Source of the DNA: a virus
Virus record (IMG/VR): IMGVR_UViG_3300050122_000067
Location: 1-43,977 of that record
Direction: 5' to 3' (one strand)
DNA length: 43,977 nucleotides
A program made the translations under genes and the position numbers. Position 1 is the stretch's first letter. Each line of letters begins with the position of its first letter. Positions 33,396 through 40,528 of the stretch are shown here, one piece after another. Under the pieces are notes generated by a model, which was not told where the DNA came from, ran no database searches, and saw only the letters and a program-made list of their open reading frames with translations.

Positions 33396-33887
33396 ATGGC
33401 AGATCGTAAAAATCACAAGGAAAAAGCAGCCGCTTTCTCCGAAGCACAAAAAAAGAAAAATGTTCAGGCATCACAGCCTAAAACTCATCTTATTCCTGAC
33501 GTAGAATGGCAATCTACTGATAATCTGGACCTTCGCGGGGATGTCGCTGAAGCTATTCAGAACAACCTGGTAGTAGCCTTTGAAGCTCTACAGAAAGCAG
33601 GACAGGCTTTCCAGGTACTTTTGAATCTTAATATCAAAGCTGGTAAAGCAAAGCTTAAATACACCTGGAATAATGGTGAAGCTCCAACTGATGCTGAACT
33701 TAAAGACTATCAAGAGCAAATGACCCAATTGCAAGCTCTTAAAGCCGAACAATTGAAAAAAGCTCAGGATGGTATTGCAGCAGAAGCAAAGAAGAATCAA
33801 ACCTCCAAAACCAATCTGGTCACAACAGATGGTCAGCCTTTGACAGAAGAAAATCTCTCTAAATCAAAGAGTGGATTAATAGTGTAA
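33396..33887 (+). CDS. Solitary rightward gene of unknown function (163 aa)
   Basis: No family recognised. The N-terminal 30 residues are very basic and Gln/Ala-rich (NHKEKAAAFSEAQKKKN). The middle (about 50-90) is an amphipathic helix region (RGDVAEAIQNNLVVAFEALQKAGQAF). A second helix (about 105-135) is rich in Gln, Lys and Ala, and the tail is Ser/Thr/Lys-rich. It has no Cys and no membrane segment. It is flanked by leftward genes on both sides but has its own strong promoter and hairpin terminator, so it is a self-contained transcription unit. An abundant early protein, a DNA-binding or scaffold protein, or a moron-type cargo gene are all possible. Confidence 0.65.
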   Translation: MADRKNHKEKAAAFSEAQKKKNVQASQPKTHLIPDVEWQSTDNLDLRGDVAEAIQNNLVVAFEALQKAGQAFQVLLNLNIKAGKAKLKYTWNNGEAPTDAELKDYQEQMTQLQALKAEQLKKAQDGIAAEAKKNQTSKTNLVTTDGQPLTEENLSKSKSGLIV

Positions 33888-33912
33888 CCTATCTCTTGGT
33901 ACATACAAACAG

Positions 33913-33940
33913 AAAACGCGGCTTTTCAGTCGCGTTTTTT
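33913..33940. terminator. Hairpin terminator of the solitary gene
   Basis: AAAACGCG (33913-33920) pairs with CGCGTTTT (33931-33938) around a 10-base loop, followed by T to 33940. Being A-rich before and T-rich after, it can work for both strands: ending the rightward gene at 33887 and the leftward run that finishes at 33939. Confidence 0.8.
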
Positions 33941-34088
33941 AATTTGACCCCATGTATGGTTTTTTATGTTTTTGTATTATTGGTGTTGATGCTTTTGCTT
34001 CCAACGAATTTACCATAACAATTCCCCTTGATCCCCAATTTTTGGACCATTGTTTTTTGGGAGGATCTTTCTTTTTCTTATGGGACAT
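33939..34088 (-). CDS. Small basic protein (49 aa), hypothetical
   Basis: The ATG at 34088 overlaps the last 11 bases of the upstream gene, as is common in this operon; the longer open frame to 34271 is a shadow of that gene. The product is strongly basic (MSHKKKKDPPKKQWSKNWG) and ends HKKPYMGSN, its stop lying inside the terminator. It could be a small nucleic-acid-binding protein. Moderate support only. Confidence 0.4.
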   Translation of the reverse strand: MSHKKKKDPPKKQWSKNWGSRGIVMVNSLEAKASTPIIQKHKKPYMGSN

Positions 34089-34677
34089 AAAGTATTGTTC
34101 CGTTATCTTTCTGAATGTCTTCTTCAAATATTTTCCGGGCTTCCTGGACGTTGAACGGAGCGCATATAATATGAAATCCTTTCTTAGTAGGCACAACCCC
34201 AAATATTCCATCATCCCCTCTCTTAGCTTGTTTATGTAATTCTTTAATAGAAGCAATAATTTGGTCAACATAATATGGAGCGGTTATATCAACATCCACA
34301 ACCCACTTTTTAAATATTTCTGAATTACATGTTCCAGCAGCCGCCCAAAAAGCCTTTTTAACAGCCTTATAGTTATGACTTATAATATAATCAACCGTAA
34401 GTTTTAAAGCCTGTAAACCGACTCTCTCAAGGTCCCGGACGTTAAGATTAATATATGCCCTGGCATTATTCCTTACACAGATTGCCATAATATGAGCCAT
34501 CTTCTTCTCTAGGTCAGACTTATTATAAATACACATTTGATCAATAACTTCCATATCCTTATCCATAGTTGGATTATCCTTTCGCCTTTTTAGTATTTGG
34601 AGAAGGTAGAATGGATTTTCTATATGTGTCTTGACAGAAATAAACGGGGCCAGTAATTCAAAATTATTTATAGACAT
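34078..34677 (-). CDS. Phage protein with primase-like (AEP) motifs (199 aa)
   Basis: The N-terminal part has FYLLQILKRRKDNP (23-36) and NARAYINLNVRD (71-82). The centre has KWVVDVD (124-130), a hydrophobic-strand-then-DxD pattern like motif I of archaeo-eukaryotic primases. Further on, TKKGFHIICAPFN (164-176) fits the s-x-H motif II. No convincing third acidic motif is seen before the end, so it may be a minimal or inactive member. Proteins of this shape recur in large phages as hypothetical proteins. It lies 2 bases after the 90-aa gene stop in a tight operon. Confidence 0.5.
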   Translation of the reverse strand: MSINNFELLAPFISVKTHIENPFYLLQILKRRKDNPTMDKDMEVIDQMCIYNKSDLEKKMAHIMAICVRNNARAYINLNVRDLERVGLQALKLTVDYIISHNYKAVKKAFWAAAGTCNSEIFKKWVVDVDITAPYYVDQIIASIKELHKQAKRGDDGIFGVVPTKKGFHIICAPFNVQEARKIFEEDIQKDNGTILYVP

Positions 34678-34679
34678 TT

Positions 34680-34952
34680 TTATTTATTAATAAACATTAA
34701 GTAATCGTAATTTTTATTCTCAGCCCACCGTATTAACCTTACTAATATATTAGATTCTATAGTTGGTGTAGTAAAAGTAAACAAAGCATCCGTTCTTACC
34801 AAATAATAATTGTTTCTTTTTATTCCTATTTTATAGGAAGGAGAAGTAAGTCTATCCAGAAACGACAAGCCCAAGTGTCCTTTGAACTCTGAAATATTTA
34901 ATTGAGCAAAGCGGAGGGGGAGATTTTCAGGATCATTTACAATTATAGCCAT
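34680..34952 (-). CDS. Unknown protein (90 aa)
   Basis: A mixed alpha/beta protein with FKGHLGLSFLDRL, YKIGIKRNNYYLVRTDALFTF and IESNILVRLIRWAENKNYDYLMFI. It contains no Cys and no membrane span. Its ATG shares a base with the phosphoesterase stop (TAATG), so the two are coupled. No family recognised. Confidence 0.5.
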   Translation of the reverse strand: MAIIVNDPENLPLRFAQLNISEFKGHLGLSFLDRLTSPSYKIGIKRNNYYLVRTDALFTFTTPTIESNILVRLIRWAENKNYDYLMFINK

Positions 34953-35635
34953 TAGTTTGTATTTTCATTGTGATGATCTACTCCACCCAGGTTAATTCTA
35001 TTTTTCATTATTGCTGCAATCTCATCAAAGTGATATGGACGGAATTCTGGATGAGTATCTACACCAACATCCATACATTTGAATTTTGCATATTCAAAGG
35101 TTCCATAATTTGGTAAACAATAATCAGGTAACGTTCCATGACTATGTCCGTATAAGTTCCAATTTCCATACTGTCCCTTACCCCACACCCTCTGGGCGAA
35201 ATGAGACAAGCACATTGATTGTCCATTTATTTTTTTGTTTCTTATATACTGATTTACAGAAGAAAAAAAAGATTGAATATTATTCATATATACGGCATGA
35301 TGTAATTCATCTATATTTGCTTCCATTCCAACTATGACTTTTTTATCATTTTCTATATGATGATCATGATTTCCCAGGACCAGATGAATTGTTTTACAAT
35401 TAATCCGTTTACGAAAATTCCAAATCTGATCAATCCCCCCAAAACTCCAATCCCCAAGGTGATAAAGAATATCATTTTCCTTTACAGTCTTATTGATATT
35501 TTCAACCAGGCGAACGTCATGTTCTTCCAGAGTATCAAGATCCCTACACCTAGATAGATCTGTCCATTCAGAAGTTCCACGCACAATGTTTTTGTGGTGG
35601 AAGTGAGTGTCACTTGTAAAAAAAATACTTGCCAT
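34952..35635 (-). CDS. Calcineurin-like metallophosphoesterase
   Basis: 227 aa from the ATG at 35635 (MASIFFTSDTHFHHKNI); an upstream in-frame ATG at 35659 is inside the kinase gene. All five family motifs are present in order: D-T-H (9-11), LGDW, LGNHDHH, LSHFA and GHSHG. The di-metal site should be active. It hydrolyses phosphoester bonds; in phages such enzymes act on nucleotides, nucleic acid ends or 2',3'-cyclic phosphates. It overlaps the end of the kinase gene by 26 bases and, with the RNA ligase further up, may complete an end-repair set. Confidence 0.85.
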   Translation of the reverse strand: MASIFFTSDTHFHHKNIVRGTSEWTDLSRCRDLDTLEEHDVRLVENINKTVKENDILYHLGDWSFGGIDQIWNFRKRINCKTIHLVLGNHDHHIENDKKVIVGMEANIDELHHAVYMNNIQSFFSSVNQYIRNKKINGQSMCLSHFAQRVWGKGQYGNWNLYGHSHGTLPDYCLPNYGTFEYAKFKCMDVGVDTHPEFRPYHFDEIAAIMKNRINLGGVDHHNENTN

Positions 35636-36074
35636 AATTATTTTGATTGATTTTATCAAATCTTTTTTTCATGTCCTTAATAATTCCGTGAGGAACGTGT
35701 CTGCCGGTTAGTATCCTTCTCTTAACCTCCCTTACTCTACAAAGCCATAAAGGAGTATTGAAAAATATTATTTTAAGTATAAAATCAGCTTCAGGAAACT
35801 GTTTTACGTATCCATCCAGGTGGGCCGCATCAACATTTGTTTTATCAATAATAATATTATGTTTAAGATGTATTGATGCTCCTAATAAATGATCCCAACA
35901 TTTAGTGACTTTTTTCTCGTCATTGCTATTCTGTTTATACTCTTTACCAAACATCTTCTCCCTTATTTCATCTCTTGAAAGTATAGTAAAGAATCGTTTA
36001 TCAGGGAACCTTTTAATAAAGGTTGTTTTACCACTACCTGGAGGTCCACATAAAATTAAAACTACTTTTTTCAT
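35610..36074 (-). CDS. Polynucleotide-kinase-type P-loop kinase
   Basis: 154 aa. The Walker A loop is CGPPGSGKTT (9-18), followed by ILSRDEIREKMFG (31-43), equivalent to the RDD-x-R segment of T4 Pnk. IIDKTNVDAAHLDGY is the strand with the Walker-B-like Asp, and RRILTGRHVPHGIIKDMKKRF supplies the lid Arg and the V-P-x-x-I/V-hhx-M motif of Pnk kinases. It lacks the C-terminal phosphatase domain of T4 Pnk. Predicted reaction: transfer of ATP gamma-phosphate to a 5'-OH end, or to a small substrate. It lies 4 bases downstream of a 29-aa peptide gene and one gene away from an RNA ligase. Confidence 0.75.
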   Translation of the reverse strand: MKKVVLILCGPPGSGKTTFIKRFPDKRFFTILSRDEIREKMFGKEYKQNSNDEKKVTKCWDHLLGASIHLKHNIIIDKTNVDAAHLDGYVKQFPEADFILKIIFFNTPLWLCRVREVKRRILTGRHVPHGIIKDMKKRFDKINQNNYGKYFFYK

Positions 36075-36078
36075 AATG

Positions 36079-36168
36079 TTATTTTTCAGATAATATATAC
36101 ATAATAGTACAAAATATTATACTTAAATTTATAACCCAACTAACAATAACATATGTTTTATAACTCAT
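36079..36168 (-). CDS. 29-aa single-span membrane peptide
   Basis: The spacer between the RNA ligase stop (36173) and the kinase start (36074) holds one short frame: ATG at 36166-36168, TAA at 36079-36081. It leaves 4 bases on each side, exactly the packing of real genes in this operon. The peptide starts MSYKTYVIVSW, continues with the hydrophobic VINLSIIFCTIMYIL, and ends SEK. It could form one transmembrane helix with a short polar N-terminus. Too short for homology by eye; the evidence is position, ATG/TAA and hydrophobicity. Confidence 0.5.
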   Translation of the reverse strand: MSYKTYVIVSWVINLSIIFCTIMYILSEK

Positions 36169-36172
36169 AAAA

Positions 36173-37555
36173 TTAATTTTGTGTTTCTACATCAATTACT
36201 TCTGCATCTGCCTGTTTAGATTCGTGGATCAAAAAAAGTGGCGACTTAAGCTTGTATACTCTGGGATTTGGATAATCCTCAATCCGAATAACAATACCCT
36301 CTTCTATCACGTTAGAATCAAGCCAGGATGGTCTGTCAAGATAAGTCTTAATAAAATATTTTTCAAATTTATCTTTCCAAGGTTCTGGATCTCCAAGGAA
36401 ATCTTCTATTGCACAGCCTACTTGATGCACTGCAAAATTTGATACTTTTCCTTCATAATCTGTAATTACAGGATCAACTCCAATCTCCGTACATCTTTTA
36501 CGGACCTGTCTCCATGATAAATCCACTTCAACCCCCTGGGAGTTTATATGAGTGATTCTGTATACATAAACTTTAGGAATATTTAATCCATAAGAATATC
36601 CTTTTTGAATATCTACTCCAGCGGCTAGAGGTATATATGTATTACCTGTACACCTGATTTGATATTTATCTTTTCCGATAATTTCAAAATATACAATCTC
36701 TCCTTTATGTAATTTATTTTGGAAGTTAACTTTTCCAACCATTGTCCAAAGATCATCTTCGTAAAAATGATTCTTATTCTTCAGTTCATTAAAGTTTACA
36801 GATTTTACAACGTGACGGCTTCCTATCACATAACTATATTCTTCATCCACAACTTTCACTCCCAGTTTTTTAGCAAGTTTTTCATGCCATTTGAGTTTGC
36901 GTTTAGTAAGTGTATGACCTATACGGGCAGAAGTACCGTGAAGTTTAATAGTGATGCTCATTTCATCCAGAAGATTGATTTTATCCAGGTTCTTAAGTAA
37001 CTGAGAAGTATCAATATGTTCAGGGAACATACGGGAATCAATGATCTCATCCAATACCTTATTTGATTTCATTGTACCAGGTCCAGAAGATTTGACAGGA
37101 ACAATATATTTTTTACAAATAAAAATTCCGTCAATTTCATTAAACTCCTGTCCAGCTTTAAGACCATATACTATTTTATTAACACCTCCTGAAGCACCTG
37201 GAATAACATTTGCTAGAGAACCAATAGGCATTACAACTCCTGTAGATTTATTGCCTTTAAATTTTATTGCTTTGACTCTTCCATTATCCTCAAAATATCC
37301 TTTTGATTTCTGATCTTCATTTAGATTAGAATTCCGATAAAGATTATTACCCTTAAGGTAAGCTTCACTAAGTTGAGTTTCTGACGGAAAGAATATATAA
37401 AGATCCCCCAGAGGATACTTCTTTGGAATTATACACGTATTACCAAACACCGAAGTCCCAACTACATTATCTAAGCCAGGGAGGGAGAATGTAGTTGTTA
37501 CCTTAACTACTGTACCAGTGTAGTTTTTTGAGTCTTCATAAATTTTTAGTGACAT
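36173..37555 (-). CDS. RNA ligase (DraRnl/Rnl2-related)
   Basis: 460 aa. The N-terminal domain (1-155) is beta-rich and OB-like. The nucleotidyltransferase domain has motif I as TIKLHGTSARI (Lys204 the predicted AMP-bound residue), motif III VYFEIIG (288-294), motif IV EEGIVIR (418-424) and motif V YKLKS (434-438). An N-terminal OB module ahead of a KxHG nucleotidyltransferase is the layout of DraRnl-type ligases, a group that seals 3'-OH/5'-phosphate RNA ends. The kinase two genes downstream would make the 5'-phosphate it needs. Phages use such pairs to repair tRNA cut by host anticodon nucleases; whether that holds here is inference. Confidence 0.85.
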   Translation of the reverse strand: MSLKIYEDSKNYTGTVVKVTTTFSLPGLDNVVGTSVFGNTCIIPKKYPLGDLYIFFPSETQLSEAYLKGNNLYRNSNLNEDQKSKGYFEDNGRVKAIKFKGNKSTGVVMPIGSLANVIPGASGGVNKIVYGLKAGQEFNEIDGIFICKKYIVPVKSSGPGTMKSNKVLDEIIDSRMFPEHIDTSQLLKNLDKINLLDEMSITIKLHGTSARIGHTLTKRKLKWHEKLAKKLGVKVVDEEYSYVIGSRHVVKSVNFNELKNKNHFYEDDLWTMVGKVNFQNKLHKGEIVYFEIIGKDKYQIRCTGNTYIPLAAGVDIQKGYSYGLNIPKVYVYRITHINSQGVEVDLSWRQVRKRCTEIGVDPVITDYEGKVSNFAVHQVGCAIEDFLGDPEPWKDKFEKYFIKTYLDRPSWLDSNVIEEGIVIRIEDYPNPRVYKLKSPLFLIHESKQADAEVIDVETQN

Positions 37556-37573
37556 TTTGTTTATTTTAGTTTT

Positions 37574-37921
37574 TTAATTAGGTCCGTGTAGTGGACACTT
37601 TAGATCAATCCATTGTATCTCAGGAAAAGCATCATCATTATCGCTTTTAGGACAGGTGCATTTAGGCCATAAATAAGATCTATGTCTAATTGCATTAGGT
37701 TCAAATCCCCATAACATTTGAAGTTCAAATTCAACCTGGGTTAATTGATTGAATAGAATTTTCATAAACGTTCTATTCTTTGTTTTAACTAAAAGAGTAA
37801 AAAGATCATATCGCTCCTTATGTAATGCAACAATCTGACTTACCGTATCAAAATCAAGTTTTCGTTCTCTAATAAGATCTGCATTAACTCCCAATCTATG
37901 ACCACGATGAGTGAACCACAT
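37574..37921 (-). CDS. Small Cys-rich protein, likely zinc-binding (115 aa)
   Basis: The N-terminal 80 residues are helical (FDTVSQIVALHKERYDLFTLLV, FMKILFNQLTQVEFELQMLWGF). The C-terminus carries RHRSYLWPKCTCPKSDNDD...DLKCPLHG. The CTCPK...CPLHG pair supplies three Cys and a His for one zinc ion and is a recurrent ending in small phage proteins of unknown function. It lies between the ligase and the nucleotide hydrolase fusion. Confidence 0.6.
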   Translation of the reverse strand: MWFTHRGHRLGVNADLIRERKLDFDTVSQIVALHKERYDLFTLLVKTKNRTFMKILFNQLTQVEFELQMLWGFEPNAIRHRSYLWPKCTCPKSDNDDAFPEIQWIDLKCPLHGPN

Positions 37922-37923
37922 AA

Positions 37924-38787
37924 TTAAAATTTTAATTCTTTTAGAGATTTGATCCTTTTAAAACCAACATCGTAACGCTGGTTGTGTGGACCATCCATTA
38001 GAAAACAACATATACCAGCCCGGTTTAACTCCTCAAAATTATCATAACGGTCATCCACAAAAATATCTATACCAGCTTCTTTTATGGCATCCACTTTTGA
38101 TTTTCCTACCGGGATCGTAATAACAGGTCTCTGAGGGAAGCCATGAATTCTAATCCACTCCATTGTTATTTCAGTTGGTATTGGTCTTGAAGTCACATAT
38201 GCATGAGGTTCAAAATGAATATCTTTAGGGTCTATTCGTGGTTTGAGTCCCAGGTAAAAGTCATTTAAAATTCCGTCTCTTTTCATTTGTTCAAAACGTT
38301 CCGGGATCTTATAATCAAAGAACCAGGCGGTTGGGGTATCAATACTCCAATATTTACACCAGTCACCAATCCAATCACAAAGTACCTCATCTATATCAAG
38401 TCCAATTTTGGGTTTAGGAATAACATTTATAAGGCGGTCATCTCCTTGAGGAAACCACTTATAGTAGGATACCAAGGCAAGACAGTTCCAGGCAGCATGA
38501 GCCATGTGATATAGACCAGTATGACTAAGACAAGTTCCGGCCTGGCAATCCTTACACTCTGGATCAAAGTCAAAATCTTCACCCCTCTCAAACGCATTTA
38601 TATGCCTTTTAAGAGACGCAACACATTTAGACCACTTCATACCATGAAGCCAGTTATGAGGGGGTTCTGGGTATTTGAAATTCCCTTTGGTGAACACTTT
38701 AGCCAGTTCGTTTATAGCGAACGGCTCCAGAAGATCATGGCGAGTTTTATTATCATTAAGACGACTACCTGTTCCCAATTTACTCAT
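37924..38787 (-). CDS. dATP/dGTP diphosphohydrolase-HAD phosphatase fusion
   Basis: 287 aa, two domains. Residues 1-115 match the phage dATP/dGTP diphosphohydrolase (DUF5664) family: NDNKTRHDLLEPFAINELAKVFTKG, NWLHG, SLKRHINAFERGEDFD, and HMAHAAWNCLALVSYY. A short insertion with C78, C81 and C86 interrupts it. Residues about 127-287 are a HAD hydrolase: GLDIDEVL (nucleophile Asp131 and Asp133), YVTSRP, GKSKVDAI (Lys) and IFVDDRYDNF (acidic pair). The HAD half resembles 5'-nucleotidase-type enzymes. Together they could take a dNTP to dNMP and then to nucleoside, acting on host nucleotide pools. The TGA of the upstream gene overlaps its ATG. Confidence 0.75.
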   Translation of the reverse strand: MSKLGTGSRLNDNKTRHDLLEPFAINELAKVFTKGNFKYPEPPHNWLHGMKWSKCVASLKRHINAFERGEDFDFDPECKDCQAGTCLSHTGLYHMAHAAWNCLALVSYYKWFPQGDDRLINVIPKPKIGLDIDEVLCDWIGDWCKYWSIDTPTAWFFDYKIPERFEQMKRDGILNDFYLGLKPRIDPKDIHFEPHAYVTSRPIPTEITMEWIRIHGFPQRPVITIPVGKSKVDAIKEAGIDIFVDDRYDNFEELNRAGICCFLMDGPHNQRYDVGFKRIKSLKELKF

Positions 38788-39050
38788 AACTTATAATTTT
38801 TTATTATTTTCTCCATTCTCTTATTTTGTTCTACAAGATCAGAATGAGATTTTATTTTTTTAAACTCTTCTGCTGTATAATCGTGATGCATTCCAAATCC
38901 AAACATCATATTATCAAAATATTTTTTTATTTCCTGACTGATCTTTAAGTCCATATATTCCCTGTTCCTGCGCTTAGTACTGTTCAAAGATATGTATATT
39001 AAATAACAATTACCAATAAAAGCCAGGGTTAAAAATATAAAAGCTTTCAT
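38784..39050 (-). CDS. Small N-terminally anchored membrane protein (88 aa)
   Basis: One N-terminal hydrophobic helix (about residues 2-22, KAFIFLTLAFIGNCYLIYISL) is followed by a basic stop (KRRNREY) and a soluble helical tail. The tail contains FDNMMFGFGMHHDY and a Lys/Glu-rich helix to the end. It should sit in the inner membrane with the tail inside. Its stop overlaps the next start (ATGA). Function unknown. Confidence 0.55.
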   Translation of the reverse strand: MKAFIFLTLAFIGNCYLIYISLNSTKRRNREYMDLKISQEIKKYFDNMMFGFGMHHDYTAEEFKKIKSHSDLVEQNKRMEKIIKNYKL

Positions 39051-39059
39051 AAAATGAAA

Positions 39060-39905
39060 TTAAAAAGGTAAATCGTCCGGTTCATTAGAAGGTTTCCAAT
39101 TATAGGACTTAGGCTGTTCTTTTAGGTTTCTTGGGGGGAGGGGGGTGATTCTTAAGCTTTCTTTGGGTTTAAGAGCGTGTTTTGTCTGTTCTGCCCGGAT
39201 AAGGTCCTTTACCTGGGTGGGGAAGTTCTCCTTCAAGATCCAGCCAGCATAATTAGCATCATCAATAACCCTTATCCCCTTTGCCTTTCCAAAATTAAAT
39301 ATCAAAAATCCTTTGTCATCTCGTTTTAATTTATTATAGAGATCAACCATTTCCTTGGTATCTGAAAGATCGTACAGGTCTACATCCTTCCATTCAAGCC
39401 GGTCCTCTACGATCTTATCCTGACAGTTAAATATAAGTTCTGTAGCTTCAACATCATTCATTGCATCATGAGCACCCTCCAGGATCTTTCCAGAATACCT
39501 TTTATAAGTGTTTGCCAGGTTGTTTGAATTAAGTTTCTTTTCTATATTAAGCACATCCAAAAACTTACCCGACAAATCCACTTCAACCTTAGCCCTGGCA
39601 AACTCAGCCATAAGCAAAGGAACATCAAAGCGCATGATGTTATATCCGATTATAATTTTGTTTTCAAAAAGCTTTTTTAACTTCTTTGCATCTTCAGAAA
39701 ACAAGGGAGAGTCTTTAACATCATCGTCACTAATCCCATGAGCTTCAAATACAGAGTCGGAGATGGGGATTTCGGGGTTGTAGAGTTTGGATTTGTTTAC
39801 CAGGATAGAACCGTCTTCCTTAACTACTTTTATAGCAAGCTGTACAATCCGGTCCGTTTCAGTATTTAAACCTGTAGATTCTATATCGAAGAAAAGCTTA
39901 TCCAT
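39060..39905 (-). CDS. DnaQ-like 3'-5' exonuclease with SSB-like C-terminal tail
   Basis: 281 aa from the ATG at 39905 (MDKLFFDIESTG); an ATG 18 bases upstream is possible. Exo I is FDIESTG (D7, E9), Exo II YNIMRFDVPLLMAEF, Exo III HDAMNDVEAT (DEDDh type). This is followed by a region of about 130 residues with NFGKAKGIRV and YAGWILKENFP, which resembles the C-terminal extension of phage exodeoxyribonucleases. The last residues, NEPDDLPF, match the acidic-Pro-Phe tip of single-stranded DNA-binding proteins. The enzyme probably degrades or proofreads DNA 3' ends. The row 39121-39180 is G-rich on one strand (a run complementary to GGGGGGAGGGGGG). Confidence 0.8.
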   Translation of the reverse strand: MDKLFFDIESTGLNTETDRIVQLAIKVVKEDGSILVNKSKLYNPEIPISDSVFEAHGISDDDVKDSPLFSEDAKKLKKLFENKIIIGYNIMRFDVPLLMAEFARAKVEVDLSGKFLDVLNIEKKLNSNNLANTYKRYSGKILEGAHDAMNDVEATELIFNCQDKIVEDRLEWKDVDLYDLSDTKEMVDLYNKLKRDDKGFLIFNFGKAKGIRVIDDANYAGWILKENFPTQVKDLIRAEQTKHALKPKESLRITPLPPRNLKEQPKSYNWKPSNEPDDLPF

Positions 39906-39929
39906 TATCATTATTTTTACCATCCATTA

Positions 39930-39960
39930 AAAAATGAGGGTTTAACGTGATTCACCCTCG
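39930..39960 (-). terminator. Leftward intrinsic terminator
   Basis: On the leftward strand GAGGGT (39959-39954) pairs with ACCCTC (39941-39936), loop 12 bases, followed by ATTTTTT. It lies after the stop of the gene at 39972 and before the exonuclease start at 39905, dividing the leftward block into two transcripts or acting as an attenuator. Confidence 0.65.
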
Positions 39961-39971
39961 AACGTTAGAAG

Positions 39972-40235
39972 TTAAACGAAGTTCCCGTAGAATGAAAGCA
40001 AATTGACAGTAAGGTTTCTTTGTTTTTGTTCCCCATTAACCACACTCCCATGACCACTTGCTTCAAGTTTCAGAAGTGGGGGATTTTCACCAAAGTTTTC
40101 TTTTACTAATCCGACAAGATGAGGCAAAGCCGAATCGTATTCTACTTTTGATTGACCACTAAGTTTTCCAGAATAATCTTCCAGAGCTTTAGCGATATTT
40201 TCCGGCTTGCCGATAAACTGAATTGACCATGACAT
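39972..40235 (-). CDS. Small conserved-type phage protein (87 aa)
   Basis: It starts MSWSIQFIGKPENIAKALEDY, with SGQSKVEYDSALPHLVGLV in the middle and a beta C-terminal half (LLKLEASGHGSVV..., RNLTVNLLSFYGNFV). The IGKPE.(I/V)A.AL...S..LSGQSK.E(F/Y) pattern recurs, from memory, in small phage proteins without known function. It is the last gene before a terminator. Confidence 0.55.
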   Translation of the reverse strand: MSWSIQFIGKPENIAKALEDYSGKLSGQSKVEYDSALPHLVGLVKENFGENPPLLKLEASGHGSVVNGEQKQRNLTVNLLSFYGNFV

Positions 40236-40240
40236 ATACT

Positions 40241-40528
40241 TTAATTTTTATTGGTTACTGAATCATATTTGTTCAGAGCGGCGCGGGCGTTATCACAAAT
40301 TATTGGTAAATGAAGCGTCATTTGATTAAACTCATTCCAATCAACCAACTCCCTCAACGCCTTTGCCATTTCCTCTACTCCGTAGGCTTCCATTGTGTAG
40401 GCATGTCCCGCAAAGAATACAGTGCGATAGTTTTGTTGTTGTGCAGCATATTGACGACCTGTTGGAAGTTCTTTTAATTTTTCTTCAATTGGATATAACT
40501 TAATTGCCGCTTCCAGTATCTTTGTCAT
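40241..40528 (-). CDS. Unknown helical protein (95 aa)
   Basis: Mostly helical: ILEAAIKLYPIEEKLKEL, YGVEEMAKALRELVDWNEF, CDNARAALNKYDSV, with a short YRTVFFAGHAYTMEAY between. It has no obvious catalytic motif. It begins inside the upstream stop (ATGA overlap) and ends 5 bases before the next gene. Not recognised. Confidence 0.5.
   Translation of the reverse strand: MTKILEAAIKLYPIEEKLKELPTGRQYAAQQQNYRTVFFAGHAYTMEAYGVEEMAKALRELVDWNEFNQMTLHLPIICDNARAALNKYDSVTNKN

Noticed and set aside
37690-37712. GGTTCAAATCC, like a tRNA T-loop, on the + strand
   Set aside because: The flanking bases do not form a 5-bp T stem, and no acceptor or anticodon arm fits. It lies inside the gene at 37574-37921.
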